Below, one piece after another: positions 22,401-37,400 of a stretch of 64,000 nt of DNA; positions within the stretch are counted from its first letter, which is position 1; each line of letters opens with the position of its first letter. The notes beneath the pieces were generated by a model. It was not told the origin of the DNA. It searched no databases and saw nothing but the letters and a program-made list of their open reading frames with translations. A program made the translations under genes and the position numbers. Source of the stretch: Dermatemys mawii (taxonomy: Eukaryota; Chordata; Testudines; Dermatemydidae); assembly GCA_007922305.1 (NCBI GenBank), contig ML677341.1:72798690-72862689 (forward strand), given 5' to 3'.

Positions 22401-25400
22401 TAATATTTGTCTCTCAGTCACTGTTTTCATATGCAGAATCTCCTAGTCTTCTCTCAATTTTGTCTAATAAAACAAAAGCAAAGCTATATCACTTATAAAT
22501 ACAGTATATAAAAGGTCTCATACATCAGAGATGCTCTTGTTCCCCAATAAAAGCAAGTAAAACACTCAGACGCAAGTGGATCTTCTGCTTCTGTGCTCCT
22601 CTTTTTAGAGCAATGGATTTCTAAAATGTACATCTTTTTGGAAGGGAGTTTGTACACTTCTGGCCGTTTCCCATAACTACTGCTTCGAGTGATCAATCCT
22701 ACCATGGAGAAAGGATAAAACTAGTTTTGTTACCTGTAGTTTCATGTTTCGTATATAGGATCTGCTCCTTTGGCCAGACCCAGGATATTATGGGAGATTC
22801 TGTTGATGACCGTTGAGCTTTCACTCATCTGGTATGTGAGAGACCTGCATTCTATTCACTGCTCTGCCTGATGAAGTTAAGGGATTTGAACTAGGATTTC
22901 CCACATTAGCTCTCATCAGGTAGAGTGAAGAATGTAACTTGTCTGCCAAATCACATGTGAGTGCGCCCGAATTACTGATCTAAAGCTTACAAGGGAGGCC
23001 CTTTCTCTGGCTGTTTCATGAATCCTTTCCTTTGCTTTTGTCAAAATGTCTGAAAGTCTGAACAAGTTTGGGATAAAACATTTTGTTTTGACATTACTGC
23101 AATGTTTAATGTGTTCTTTGTTTGTTCAGTATGTTCATGAATAGTTTCTGTGAACCTGAAACTTCCTTTTTTGTTGAATAAACTATTCATCTGAAAATTA
23201 TGCCCAGCTCTACTTTGAAAGCCACTGCATGGATCACACAGTCAGCTGTCTATATTCCAGCAGGAGAGGAGGAAGAGGAACTTTTTTTGTATACTCTGGT
23301 TCTAGGAACAGTGGAAGTAAGAGAATAGATCCTATTTGAAAAAGTTAAAATTAAAGTTTATAAAAACCCCAGTGTATTCTGTCCTATGTGAATGTCTGTC
23401 TACTCAAATCAGTCTTCAAGGTCTTTACAGGTAATACAGTATCATACGGTAAGCTGTAATATATTAGTTGTCATGGGCCACAGAAAGTGACTCTATATGA
23501 AACAATGTCTCTTCAAAACCTGGTTTTGACAGTTTCCTCACAAAAACCCTACTTTCAGATTGATATTTTGCATACTGATGCCCTGCTCCTTCAATCTGAC
23601 TATACGGGCACAGGGTTCATCTCAGGCATTATGCGGATGCAGGACTTAACCCATACATTTAAGATTGAGGGGAATTTTTAGTAAGTTTGAGATTAATTGA
23701 TCCAGCTCTTTCCAGTTACGAGTCTTTCAAAATTCATTTTTCTCTCACTAACACCTGTTTATATAAGATTTTGTTGACCATGTATATCTGAAGTTCTTTG
23801 TCCTAAAGGCTTCAGACTTATTTTTATGCCCTTTAAGCCCAATGAAAACTAGTACACAGGCTTAATACTCCCACCCTTTTTTTTAAGAAGTCCTAAATTC
23901 TTTAGTTTTTTTCTCACTAGTATTACAAACTCTATACAGTATTAGTGGAGTTTCTAAGTTATAATTTAGTGGTATGAAGCTTACAAGCAGCCTGCAGATG
24001 TAAGCACTGTGTTGCCCTCTGTGTACTTTACAAGGTTTGCAAATCAAAACCTATACAACTTATACATGTCTTTACAGTGTTATGTTTCAAATTTCTGTAT
24101 AAATAATGTAATACCAGCATACTAAAATGAAAAGTAAGAAAAGTTTCAGACAAATGCTTAATAAAGATACGGTCATATAGGTGGGGCCCTTCATTTTCAG
24201 TTTTTATTTTATTTAAAAATTTCTGGGAATTTCATTGTTACAAAAAAAAAGTGCAAATCAGTGCAAAAAACTATTAATTTTTCTAGGTAAATATTGGGGG
24301 TTTATTTTGATTGGTGGAAAGATGGGCAGTATTCAGTAGATTAATGCTTTGAATTTCATACATCAATGTGGTTAGCTGCAGAACTAAAAAAATGCCACCT
24401 CTGAGTTTAAGAAAACAATACATCTCCAATCCCCAAATAAAACTTTTCATTTGAATAAATAGTTTACTGCTGTAGACTTAGAACTATTAGCTATAAATAT
24501 TTACATTTAATAATTGTGCTACCCCATTTGCAATGCATACACTCAACTTCATCCTTTTCTTCTGTTCTTGTTTTGTTTTTTCTCCTGTTTAAAATATTCA
24601 AAAGTTTTTGTTTTTAATGTGTATTGAAACACATTCTCATACAGATTTTCGCTTTCTACCCATTTTAGTGTCTCATATTTAAACTGTTATCTGTTAACAG
24701 TTTGAAATGTGTGTGTGATAAGTGTGAGATTTATCAATACATTCAGATGTGTGCACACCTCAGAGCTTGTGTGTGTGCCTGTTTGTTTAGAAAAGTAGAG
24801 TGAAAATCGGGAGGGAAATGAATTTTTGTAAAACATGGGAATTTTTTGGTAAAAATCAGTTTAAATTGAAAAGGAAGGGGTGTATACATAGGTTATGAAT
24901 AATACATGTTCAGGAAATTATTAAAATATTATTTTAAAAAAACCCACAAAATCCTTGAAATTGAGGGAATTCGCTTTTGCTTCCCTGCAATAATCTTAAT
25001 TCTGCCCCATTAACATTTAACAATACTTCCCTATCAGATACTCAGGCATGCCGCAAAAATACAGCATATGTTATCTTGTAAATTGCTATCCCATATACAA
25101 CTGATGAGCCAGAGGCTCTGGCTCTTATGCTTCCTTTTTGCATTATGGGCCAGAGAGCACTTGTCACACATTTTGCACATTCCGTATGCCTACCATAAAG
25201 TATGCTATTTAGGTCTGATCTTGCAGGATGCTGAGTACCTTCAACATCACTTGAAGCCATAGCACTCAACAGCTTCCACAAGGCTTGCAGGATAGGACCA
25301 TATGGACAGAGGCTCCAAATTAGCAAGATACTTAAATACATGATTAACTTTGAGCACCTGAGTAGTCCTATTGACTTTAACAGGACAACTCACATTGTTG

Positions 25401-28400
25401 AAAGTTAAGTACATTCTTAAGGTCCTTGTTAAAATGGGCTAGATCTTTGACTACATTTACTTCACCTTCCCAGTATTGGTCAGATTCCAATCTCTAGATG
25501 ACTACCCAGAGCTCACACTTTAGTACTTACACAGATGGTCTGTAAAGTCCTAATATTGCAGACACCCTTGCAATACTGGCCTGAAATCACCCAGTGCCTG
25601 ATAGGATAGAGGAGGGTGGTTGCAGGCTATATCATAGTGAAAATCTACAATGTTGTAACTAATGTATTTCAAAGGAAAGTATAGGTAAGGGGAAGATTAA
25701 AGGTATGCGTGTTAATTCTGTGGAGAAGTGTGGAACTCTAGATGGGTATTTTAAATCTGATGCCTAACTAAAAATCTAAAATGTTTTGTACAATACTTTG
25801 GGTCATGAATTTTTCCAGTTAGTAGGCTCTCCCACAAAAAATAGATACTCTGCCCGTTCACATCATAAAATAACAAATCATCATCAGTTTCCAGGTCATC
25901 CTGTGCCTACAAGAAAATATAAACTTTGCAGCATATCTAGAAGAGACAAATTCTGGCTCTATTGGATTAAAAAAGGAAGTGAATTCAATTTCTCTTATGT
26001 ATTGCCACAGTGGAAGATAAAGGCGCAGTACCTCAAACCATTTAAGACTTGCCTTCACTCACGCTCACATTCATACACACCCTACCTACCTAGAACTTCT
26101 CCCAGCAACTTATCAGGAAGCAGTGCTGCTCCTGGAAGTATTGATGTTATATGCCGCTACAATATGGCGGGCTCATCATATGGCCATCAGTATTGTACAC
26201 TAGCTCCAGTTTCTGAATAGTCTCTTTGCAACCCCCTGTCTTGTCTCAAGGTGGCGAAGAAGTGAGTGATAGCAAGGTCTGTAACAGGAACAAAATCTTG
26301 CTCTAACTAGATCCATATTCTTGTCGAAGACCTGTTAAGCTACAGCTGTTAGTTAAAATTCCAAAAGCATCTCTGAATCATACAGTTCCAAAAGTGAATT
26401 TGGGGTACAATGGTGGATGCTCTCATCCAGGGGTACCTATACTTATCTTTCAGTTGCTATTCCCAACCCACCATCATTACTTCAATCTTGTTTTAATTAA
26501 TACTCATCAAGCTTACTCTCCTCTGTTCTGTCTTCATAAAGACACTGAGTTTATTCATTTCATTGCACCAGTTGGATCTTATGTGATTGAAAAGCTGAGC
26601 ATACTGAATTCAATGCAATCCGTATTTCCTTACTAACTCTGATGGCCTCATGTACATGTTACCCAGAAGGGGGGGCAAAACTGTTTCCTGAAAGCACCTA
26701 TGTGTAGGATCTCTTAATACAGATGAATAGTTATCTAAAACCTGACTGACTTGGAACTAGGAAATTGGAGGACCTGAAAAATTGCCCTTTAATCTGCATC
26801 CCCCTTTTTGCTGACCTTTCCAAAAAATGGAAAGTTTTACATATGTTGAGAGTTAGCAGAATTTGAGGACAAGCAATACTTTCTGAAGCAAGAGCTGCAT
26901 GGCAGGATGTCATTTGTCCTTAAGGAAGTTTTTTCCCTCCAAATCAATATTGCCTCCCAATCAATATTGCCACATTGGCCTTTGCTAGCAAAGGGCTTAC
27001 TTCCAGTTTACAGTGAGAGAGTTAGCAAATGCTATGGTGGAAGTGAAGAACTCATCTTTGTCTCTTGCACTGTTCCTGCATGTGACTGCAAATAGTCTTA
27101 TACATTTGCGATCAAATTCAGCCAGGAACTTCCAGTGCTGTACCCATTCTGCTTGTCCTTTACCTTCCTCTGTAAACCATCATGACTTGGAAGGGTGTAG
27201 TTCAGAGGACATTTAAAAGTCACTATATCCGTGATGGGGAATAAAAGGTGGTGGTTCAGTCCCAATCCTTCAATAGTGACCTGATGGCAAACAATATATT
27301 ACTTCAGAGTCATCTGGAAGCTCAAATTTCATCAGCCTCAAAGGCATGGACGACCACAACATGCTCTCTGTCCCTATGGGAAAGATGTCCTGACCTCAAT
27401 CACAAAAAATAAAAGATCTGTCCTGATTAACATTTTCTTGCTCCATCTCCAGTCCCATTCCAAATACTCTGCCAGCTGATCTGCAAACCAGTTTTTACAG
27501 TGCCCTCGTCATGGCACCTGACATTCAAGAAAACCTGAACCTATGCAGAAGTCATTAACTTCAGTGAAGTTACCAAACATTGTCAGCCTTGGTGCCTCAG
27601 CACAGTGAAGAATCCAAGCGGTTCAGCAAAGCCTTGTTTGGTGTTTCAGAGTGACCATGTACCTTTATTTACCCCATTCCAAGACCTTGAAAATCACATG
27701 GACGCTTATGACTATTTTTAGGGCTATAAACCTCCTACATGTGAATATAGCTACAAGAAGCACAGCCATATCTCCTGCCGGAGTTCCCTGTGTCTTGTGC
27801 TGCACAGTGTACTTGGCTGAATCTGTTGCACCAACTACTACAATGTCATCTAACCAGGTTTTGTTTATATCTGCAAAGCTTGGTTTAAGAACCTTAAGTC
27901 TGAATAGTCTCATGTCCAAAATGTTGTTTTTGATAGCTTTAGTGCTTTAATATATTAAGTAAGTATACTTTGTAATTTTCTTTCTAGTCTAATCTTCTGT
28001 CTCTGAATTGGAACATTTTTAGATTTACTTTTATCACTCCATCTCATGCTGGACATATTTCAGATCTTATGTCAATATTTTCATATCACTTATTACAGCA
28101 GATCACTAGATTTGAGTTAGTGTTTTGTGCACCTGGATTGGGGAAACTCTGTCCCGTGCGTTGACAAATTTTAATAGTTCCCTTTTAAACCCAAGGTTAT
28201 AACTCTTAAGTGGTTATAATTTACCTAGTTCTAATTTAAACAGTGCCTAGATACAACGTGCAGTGCTTTTCTGAGGCTGCGAGACAGGCAGTTTCTAAAT
28301 GTTGATTAATTCATTATCCCCTTAATCAAATCTTCTAACTCCAGTTTGAATAAAGAATTGGAATCTGCCAGCATGGAAAGCAGACCTGCTTAATAACTTA

Positions 28401-31400
28401 TAGTGCCACTAATTCTTAGTAGCTTATGTCACTTAACAATGTTATTGTCACAAAGTCCTATGTAGCAATTGTAGGGAAAACTCTAGTCCTCTTGCTCAAC
28501 TCAACAATTAAATAAAATCTTAAGGGAAAAGAATACCTTCCTCTTCATCTTGTAAAGAACTAAAAACTTGGGTTTTTTTTAAACTAATCAAGAACATTTA
28601 GGGTTCTTTACTATTTCATAAACATTTTAAAATGTTAAATTTAAACGTACTTTTCACTGATGTGAGCTATTGTAGACTGTTCTCTTAAATGTTTACCTTT
28701 ATGAATAATTTGTAGTGCCAGTAATTTCTGAACCTCTGGCAATACATTAGGTATCTTGTTAAAATGAAGTTGTCTTTGACAGTTGGAGTCAAGTATCAGG
28801 TGACTTTCAAATTTCCCCCTGCTGTTAATACTGTGTTTATTTTTAAGCTTTAAATTCATTTATTTTATTTTGGTTGTAAAATCACTGTTAAACCAGAGCA
28901 GTGACTTATTTCCAGTCTTTGACAATGTTCAAGTCTCTGCGTTCATACTAACAGTTACATACATGAGGTCATGTTTTAGCAGGATGGCCACTGCCGACAA
29001 GTGGCTTAGAAATTACAAATTATTGTTTCTTCTCAGATATTTTTTGTAGTTTATTGATTATATATTTCTCATTGTTATCATAGATTGTTGATTTAAAGAA
29101 AATTCTACTCATTTTGTTTTTAAAAATGTTATGTGATTATAGTCAAAGATGTTGGTAACCTGTTGAGTCTTAAGTATTTTCACATGGGGGAAAAAATCAG
29201 ACACATCTTTGCAGAATCTCACTTTGCATAGTAACATGGTGTTTGGCATAACACTTTGTTCCTTCTCTAGGTATGAATCTATTGGGTTATGTTTATCTTG
29301 CTTTGTCTTGCCCCCTTACAAACTCATGGGTAGCTGATTTCATTAGAATTTAATGCTTTATTGTAGCTGAATTTAAAATTGGAAACAGAATTTAACTGCT
29401 AGCTGTGTGTATCCTTATGGGCACACTTCAAAAGAATTCTCTGTTCTTTGCAGGTTTTTTCTCCGTAACATATAATGGGCAGGGGATCAATCTATTTCAT
29501 TTTCTACCTCATTCCTTTTGCCTCTTCCCTTTCCCACTGCATCCCTTTAAGTACTATTTTAGATTAAAGATAAACTATTTAAGGGGCTGGGTTTTCTTAT
29601 TTTTTTATTTTTAATTTCTCAGTCTTAAGACATGCACTTAGACTGCTGGTTTGTCTTTGCTCATCACCAAAATCTTTTGAGAGAGAGAGAGATTTCAGCC
29701 ATACTTTTTATTTAACCTGTCTAGTTCTAAACAACACTTCTCTGTAAGGAAGCTTAGATTGGAGCAGTTTCAAGGCGAATTGAAGAGTAAGTCATTTATC
29801 TCCTACTGTGGGTCAACAACTGTCACTGCAGATTATCTATTACCCAGTTAGCTGAAAACAGTGTTGCACTGTCTTGGCCCTTTTAAATTGTTTTGCTAAG
29901 TACAGGATGTCTGTTACTTCAGTCTTTTTCATGAACTTTAGTTAGTGAGCATGTTTTAAACTAGAATGGGAGATGATGGTTGTCAGGTCATACAGCACAA
30001 ATAAGATCTGACTTAATGATAGTCATTTTTCTGCTTTATTTCTTCTGACACCTACATGCTGTTATTCCAAATACCACACTTTTTTTGTAGCAATACTAAA
30101 ATAATCTTATCTGAAGTTCCATAAAGAAAAATGATTCACTGTCCAATATTTTACAATTGAAAAAATGATACACATTCCACTTATAGTAATATTTCTTCTA
30201 CAAATTAAGCTATACCGCTTCTCCCATTCCACCCCCAAATAATCATTTGTATCTATTTTCAGAGGATGGATCTTGGAGAATGTCTGAAGGTGCATGACCT
30301 GGCATTAAGAGCAGATTATGAAATTGCATCCAAAGAACAAGACTTTTTCTTCGAGCTTGATGTATGTTTTTGCCTTAAAATACACTATTCTCTCTACCAC
30401 TGGTTATGCACATAACATAGATGTAACATGCTAACTATAGAGAGAAGACATAAACCTTGTCTACAAAGGTATAGATTTGGAGGGTGGGGCTCTTGCATGA
30501 TTATCTAGATACTACAATGATATGGGGGTATATAAATAGCTAAGCACCTATTCTGTGGCTAGAGCTGAGTATTGTGTCTGTGGCTTGGCAGTTAAGTCTC
30601 CATAACTGTTATCCCCGTAACTCTGGAGTCATCCGACTGTTGCCATCAACTCATGTCTCAAAACTGATTGTGGACAAAATGGCTAATCACAAATTACTCG
30701 TGAAGGAGTTCTGCACCGCAAAAAAAACAAATTATGTATATGCTATTTTAAAATTCTGCATATTTTGTCAAAATAATACAATAAATCATGCCAGTTTCAA
30801 TTATTTTGGTAATTTATTTAAAAATACCTATAAACGAGTATTTCTGTAACAATACAGATGATGATGAAAAAGGTTCAGGAAATGTTCTTTGACAACTAGG
30901 TTCCTTACTAGGCATATGGTAGAATCTCAGAATTATAAACACCAGAGTTATGACCTGACCTGTCATCCACCGTCTCATTTGGAACCGGACGTACACAATA
31001 AGGCAGCAGCAGAGGTACCCCCTCCCAAACACTCTTCTCCCCTCACCCCTCCAAGACACATAGGATAGTATTATGTTAAATGTAAACTACTAAAAAGGGG
31101 GGAGATTGTTAAAAAAAATGACAAGGTAAGAAAACTGTTTCTGTGCTTGCTTCATTTAAATTAAGATGGTTAAAAGAAGCATTTTTCTTCTGCATAGTAA
31201 GATTTCAAAGCTCTTTTGTCATAATCAGTTGTAAACTTGCAAGAACAACCATAATGTTTTGTTCAGTTATAAGCATTTCAGAATTGCAAGCATCCTCCAT
31301 TCCTGAGGGAACTTTGAGGTTCTACTGTATTAATATAGAACTTTGAGTAATAATTCATTTAAACTAGAGTACAGAAATGTATTTCCCACACCCATCAGAA

Positions 31401-34400
31401 GTGCAAAGACATAAGGGAGTCAGGGTAAGGGAGAAACTGAGGGAGAGGAATCTAATTGCTGGGAAGGAGGCTAGGAGTGAATGTGGAAGGTTGTTGGATG
31501 TGGGTGGGAGAAGTACAGAACAGTTGTTTTTTGGGGGAGTCTCCCCTGGCTGATCCCTAGCCTCTCGCATTCAGTCAGGCACATCTGTCCCTGTGTGTCC
31601 CTGCTACTCTGTCCCCGTGTGTCCCTTCACCCCCACACTGATTCAGCCCTCCCCCCCCATGGCCCTTCGCCCGCCCTCCCCCCGCCCTATGTGCCTCTGC
31701 TCTCTTTCCCTTCCCCCCCATATGTGCCGCCTCCACCTGGTTCTGTGACGGGTTTTGTGATGAACGCAGCCGCTATGCTCTCTGTTCAGCTGTTAGGGCT
31801 AGTGAGTGGCTGCTCTCTCTCTTGGCACCACAGCAGCCCCTAGTGGGTAAAAGGCATAACTGTAGCACCTCCCGAGCAGAATGTGTATTCTGTGGAGAGA
31901 AAAAAACATGTGGGGGGAACATGAATTCTGTGCATGCACAGTGATGCAGAATTCCTCCAGGAGTAACAAACGTATGTTTTGAAGCGAAGCTTTAGAGTGC
32001 TATGCTAATCCACAGAATTTTGCATCTGGGTTAAGATTATATACCGTGGCGGTCATCTGTGCTTTAAATAGTCACATTGTGAGCTTCTGAGGCCTTATAT
32101 TCACTAAGAATAAAGATATATTTTTAACCCATGTTAACTAATCCATGTTAATGAACTCTAATTTAGAATCCCAGTGATGAATCATTTTTAGTTTTAACCC
32201 ATATTGGCTAGTTTGAGATAAACTCTAGGCTGCTTTCTAAAGAACTGAACACCTGATAAAAATGATCCTTTTTTTTGTAGTAAAGAAAACCTAAAAGGTG
32301 TACGTTGAGTAATTCCCACACATTCTTAAATATAATTTTGTCTAGTTTTTTTGTCTAGTGGCTTTGCTTGTTCTTTCTGGAAGTGATAATCTTTTGATGT
32401 TTTAGGCAATGGATCACCTTCAGTCATTCATTGCTGACTGTGACAGAAGAACTGAAGTGGCTAAGAAAAGACTAGCAGAAACTCAAGAAGAGATCAGTGC
32501 TGAAGTTGCAGCTAAAGTAAGCATTTAAAACGGGTTTCTGACATGCTACAAAGCCTTGTTGGACTGCTAAAGGGAATACTTACATTAGGGTGATTTTCCT
32601 CTGTCAGAAAGTAATCATTTCTTGTTTAGCATAAGCGCACGTGAAATGAATTCAGATGAGTCTACCTAATGGTGAAATTCAAACCATTTTCATAATGAAG
32701 GAAGTTGAGGCTTTGACAGGCCACCCAAACTGAGGACTTTTGTTTGAGAGATTCCCTCTCCTCCCCAAAGTTCCCTCTCCTCCCCTAAAATCATTGTTTC
32801 CAAAACTTTTTACTAAGGTGATCTACCCAACAGCATTTTTTTGTTTTATTGATTGATTGATTGATTGATTGGAACCTACCATTACATATATGCATCCTCA
32901 ACCCTGGCACCACAACCTTAATACTGTCCTGGTGCACGTGGGAGTTAAAAGTTTGGGAACCACTTCTCTAAAGGGTCATGCTCCCCTTAACATTCCCTCC
33001 CAACTTGGTTTGGGGGGGATTACATGGGTAAGGGGGCAGAGGCTGGGGGTCATAGCTGGGGTTGGATTTGGGCTCAGAACAGAGCTGAGGACAGAGGCTT
33101 AGAGCAGGATCCATATGTGTGGCTGGGTGCAGCTCCGCTCCCAGCCCTGCCCCATCCAGTCGGTTGGGAATGGAGCTGAGGACGAGGCTGGAGGCAGGAG
33201 TGGAGACACAGCCAGGCTGCAGTGGGGGCTGCCAGCCGGATACTGAGTGTGAAGCCAGGTATTGAGCCCGCCAAGGCTGGGGAAGGAGCCAGGTTTGGAA
33301 ACGGGGGCTGAAGCAGAGCTGGGAGCTGGCCTGTACCCACTGCACCCCTCTGAAAGTTCCTCCATACCCTCCTAGGGGGCGCACCCCACAATTTTGGGGA
33401 CCTGGTTTAGAGAGGGAGCCTGACCTATGCTAACCCCACAGCAGCAACTCTTGTCCCATGGGGCAGGGCCTGGTTCACCAAATTTGAGTGGCCTTGCAGT
33501 CTTGTGTGCCAGGTTTCAACTCCCAGAGTGAGGAGCCAGGGCAGGAGCTGCCACTGCAGGGTGAGTGCAGTGCAGGCTCGCTCTCCAAGTCCTCCGCACC
33601 CCATCCTGGTGCCTCCCCTTTGGGCCTTAGTCCTCAGAAGTGTGTATTTGCCTAGGCAAAATATCCTAGAGGGTGTTGTGAAGGCCAAGACTATGACACA
33701 ATTCAAAAAAGAACTAGATATTTTTTTGGAGGATAGGTCCATCAGTGGCTATTAGCCAGGATGGGCAGAGATGGTGTCCCTCTGGGGCACTGGGCATTGA
33801 TCACTGTTGGGAGACAGGATACTGGGCTAGATAGACCTTTGGTCTGACCCAATATGGCCATTCTTATGTTCTTAGGCCAGGGCCTGGTGATCTAGCCATG
33901 GACATAACTTCTCTGATACCTTCCTGCAACCCACTCGTGGGTTGGGACTCAGTTTGGGAAACTCTACCTAAAAGGAGAAGGAAGGGAGACAACTGATCAT
34001 CCACTTCTCCTTCGGGAAACTTCAGTTTCTGTGGTGGAGCATGCCATGAAAAAGTGATAACACCATCTTTTGCCCTGAATCTCAGCAGTTGAGCAAACTT
34101 AAAAATTCATGCTGTCTCATCTAGTTTCTGTAACTGAAAAATTCAAGTCTTCTTTTTCTGAGTGTATGCAAATGTTTGGAGGAATGGTTATATAAAATGT
34201 TAACTTTACAAACCTATTTATTGGATAGAGAGAAACGACCTTACAATTTTTATATTATTCAGGATTTCTAAACAAATTTATGGTCTCGAAAGTAACCAGT
34301 AACAAAGCAAGTTGAGTGCAGATAGCCCTTTCTGCAGCCATGAGAGTCTTGCATCATAACAGTTAACATCATGAAAATCCCAGAGACAGCTGTAGAAATG

Positions 34401-37400
34401 TCATAACCTGAAAATGTAATAATTTGTGAATATCCAGGGTGAATTTCTTACTCTGGAGTATATGTCTTGGAGAATAGAGGATGGGTGGGGCCTACACTAC
34501 TTGTTCATATACAAATACTTCTGATCCACATATGTCTTCACTGACTTAGCCTTAAAGAGTTTATTTCATGTAGCAATGACTTCTGGATATTAATCCCAAC
34601 AAGCAAATTCTAGCTTCTCTGAGAAAAATCCAAACCTAAAACACATGAAAACCTGTCTGTATTGAGCTCCCTCTTGTTTTTCCAAGGCTGAACGAGTTCA
34701 TGAATTGAATGAAGAAATTGGGAAGCTGTTGGCCAAAGTAGAACAGCTAGGAGCTGACGGAAATGTGGAGGAGTCCCAGAAAGTAATGGATGAAGTGGAA
34801 AAAGCCAGGGCAAAGAAGAGAGAGGCAGAGGTAATTTTGTTGTCTTTACATCTGTGAATTCATTGTCACTTCATTCCAGATGGTCTTTAGGAGATGAGAC
34901 CAGATCTCTTAAACCATTTTTCTCTGAGTAATTTGGTTTAGAAGCTCAGCAGGTATTGAAAGATTGTAAACTGTTTGTATTATTCTTATTGCCAAAATGG
35001 AAATGGGTAAGTACGTCTTTGACTTGAACTTTTATCTAAAAGGGTTTTTCCTTCCGAAAGTGTATTTTGGCACCTACATTTTTTTTGAATGTCCCAAAAT
35101 AACTTAAATTTCATCAGCAGCTATGTACTGTACAACTTCTTATCAATTAGCAGCACTTCCTTAATTTTGATACAGGGTAGGAGGCAATCAGTTGTAAACA
35201 GAATGGATTGGATTTAAATCACTAGTCAGGAGGACTCGGTTTCATCATGGATTTCTATATAAAAGTGCATTCTTGTTGGTTGTTATAACCTAAAATATAT
35301 TTTAATAAAACAGGCATATGAATTTTTTTATTTTAGTTAAATATTCAAGTTTTTTAAAATGAGGTTTGTTTTTGTTAAAATTGTTAACGAAAATAGTTAA
35401 ATGAAATATTTTTTTTAAAAAATTGTCAGCCAGGTCAGTTTGAGGAACTTAAAATATTCGCTTCTGTAGCTAACTTAGTCATCTTCACCTTCATTTTCCT
35501 GTTTGTTCATAATCTGGAAAAGAAAAAGAAGCTATCCTGCTTTTTCAGGTCCCAAAATGATTTCTCAATTTGGAATAAATTAGTCCAAAGAAAGAAAATA
35601 CTCTTAACAGCAGTAGCTTCTTCCAGTGTAGAAAGTGAGATTATCACTTCAGCAGTCTCTGAATCCAAGTGCTTAAGTGACTTTCACTGGTGTGACTTTC
35701 TTTAAAACATCGTGAGCAAACATGTATTTCTTGAATGGTTCACCCTTAGCTTTGAAGTTTATTAGAGTTGGCATTATGGAGGGATGATGGCTATGATGTG
35801 GACATCCAGCAAACTCCTCGTCTTCAGCAGTTAAAGTTTGACCCTGGTACCAAGTATTGAGAATATTTGCAAGAAAATGAGCTGGAAATAGTGCTTGTCC
35901 CATTTGTGTGTTTTTTTTAATGCTTGTCATTTAACTCTGTCATTGCATATTTCTCTTTAAGATCTGACTCAGTTCCCTCCAAATTTCAACAGTGTCAACA
36001 GTAAAACAGCGATTTCCCTGCATTTTGTTCAAGGCTACAGAAATAGGCTTCAGGGTGTTGAGCATGTGTTCCACATTTCTCTCAAGCCCAGTGCTGAGAA
36101 CTTTGGCTGGGACAGTGCCATCTATTTGTTTTCACGATTTTGTTCGCAAACTGTCATCAGATTAGGCCAGTTTTTGATATAGTGCTCAAAACAGTCCACT
36201 CCTGAGTTCGTCGCACATCTTGTGGGAGTGTTAGTTTGGGTCCTCCTGCTTTTTCAGAGCAGCTGCTGCAAAGTGGTGGTTACGGAAGTATTTTGCAATT
36301 TCAGCAATAGTAGGCTTTATTTCTGGAACATTGACGTCTTTGGCTAGGAGGTGCATCAAATGAACACTGCAACTGTATGTTAGCTTGGGACTTCCTTCTA
36401 AATTTCTTCTCATCTTGAATACATTTACAGCATTGTCTGTGACCAAGCTGCATACTAGACATTTGAATTTTTTCACAGTTTATTATAGCTTTTACTGCTA
36501 CTACTTGTAAGTATTCTGCTGTGTGTGCATTTTCTGATATGTCAGTTATCTTCCTTACAGAAACATTCCCTTCTTCTGTTGTCACACAGGCACATACAAC
36601 AGGATCATTGTGGACATTGCTCCGCCCATCCAGACTGAAGTTAACAATTTCTGAATCTTTTGCACACAGCTCAATTTCTCTTTCATACACTTTATCCAGC
36701 AATTTGCCTGTGACATCTGCTCTGTTGGGCAGACTGTGTCCTGGTCTTAATGACTGAACCGTGTTAATGAAGTGTGGTTCCTTAATCATACGGAAAGGAG
36801 ACTTTGTTGAATAAACAAACTGGGCAATTTTTTCATCAATTACCTTTTTGTAATCTGCTGGTTCTTAGCTATAGTTTCTGGATTATGAAGATTTGGGGGA
36901 AGAGGGGAGGCTAAAGGGGATATACTGTGGCTATGTGACATACGTGATGTGACTGAAACATGTGTCATTGGCAGATAACTCTGAAACTATAGAAAATAAT
37001 GGTGATCTTGAAGGTGGATAGTCTTCAGAATCCCATATGTTGAGGATGGATTCTCCTAAACAAAATAAGTCAATAGTTATTTAATTATTATTACCATACT
37101 GCTCATGTAGTATTACTCATTGCATTCACTGACACTCAGTACTACTTCAAAGTGAAATTATAAAAGGAAGATCAGCCTATTTCAGCTATTTATTTTTTAT
37201 CATGACCGCATCTAAAGTGATAGTACCAAGAGTAACAATTGTACTTTTTGCTGAAACATGGGAATTCAAGAATAGTCCAGAAGGAAGACAGACAGTGTTT
37301 AAGAAAGAAGTATGAAATAAAAAAGTTTTCCAACCTGAAAATCCTGCATGTTCAGACGTATTCCTTTCATTATCTTCAACACAGCTTCCTCCTGAGAAGG

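Noticed and set aside
22770..22930. tRNA gene or tRNA-derived SINE
   Set aside because: Words resembling a T-arm ('tttgaactagga') occur, but no cloverleaf or clear A and B boxes could be drawn.
25786..26220. 144-codon open frame in intron 2
   Set aside because: No recognisable motif or signal. It starts and ends within ordinary intronic sequence, and similar-length chance frames occur elsewhere in the window.
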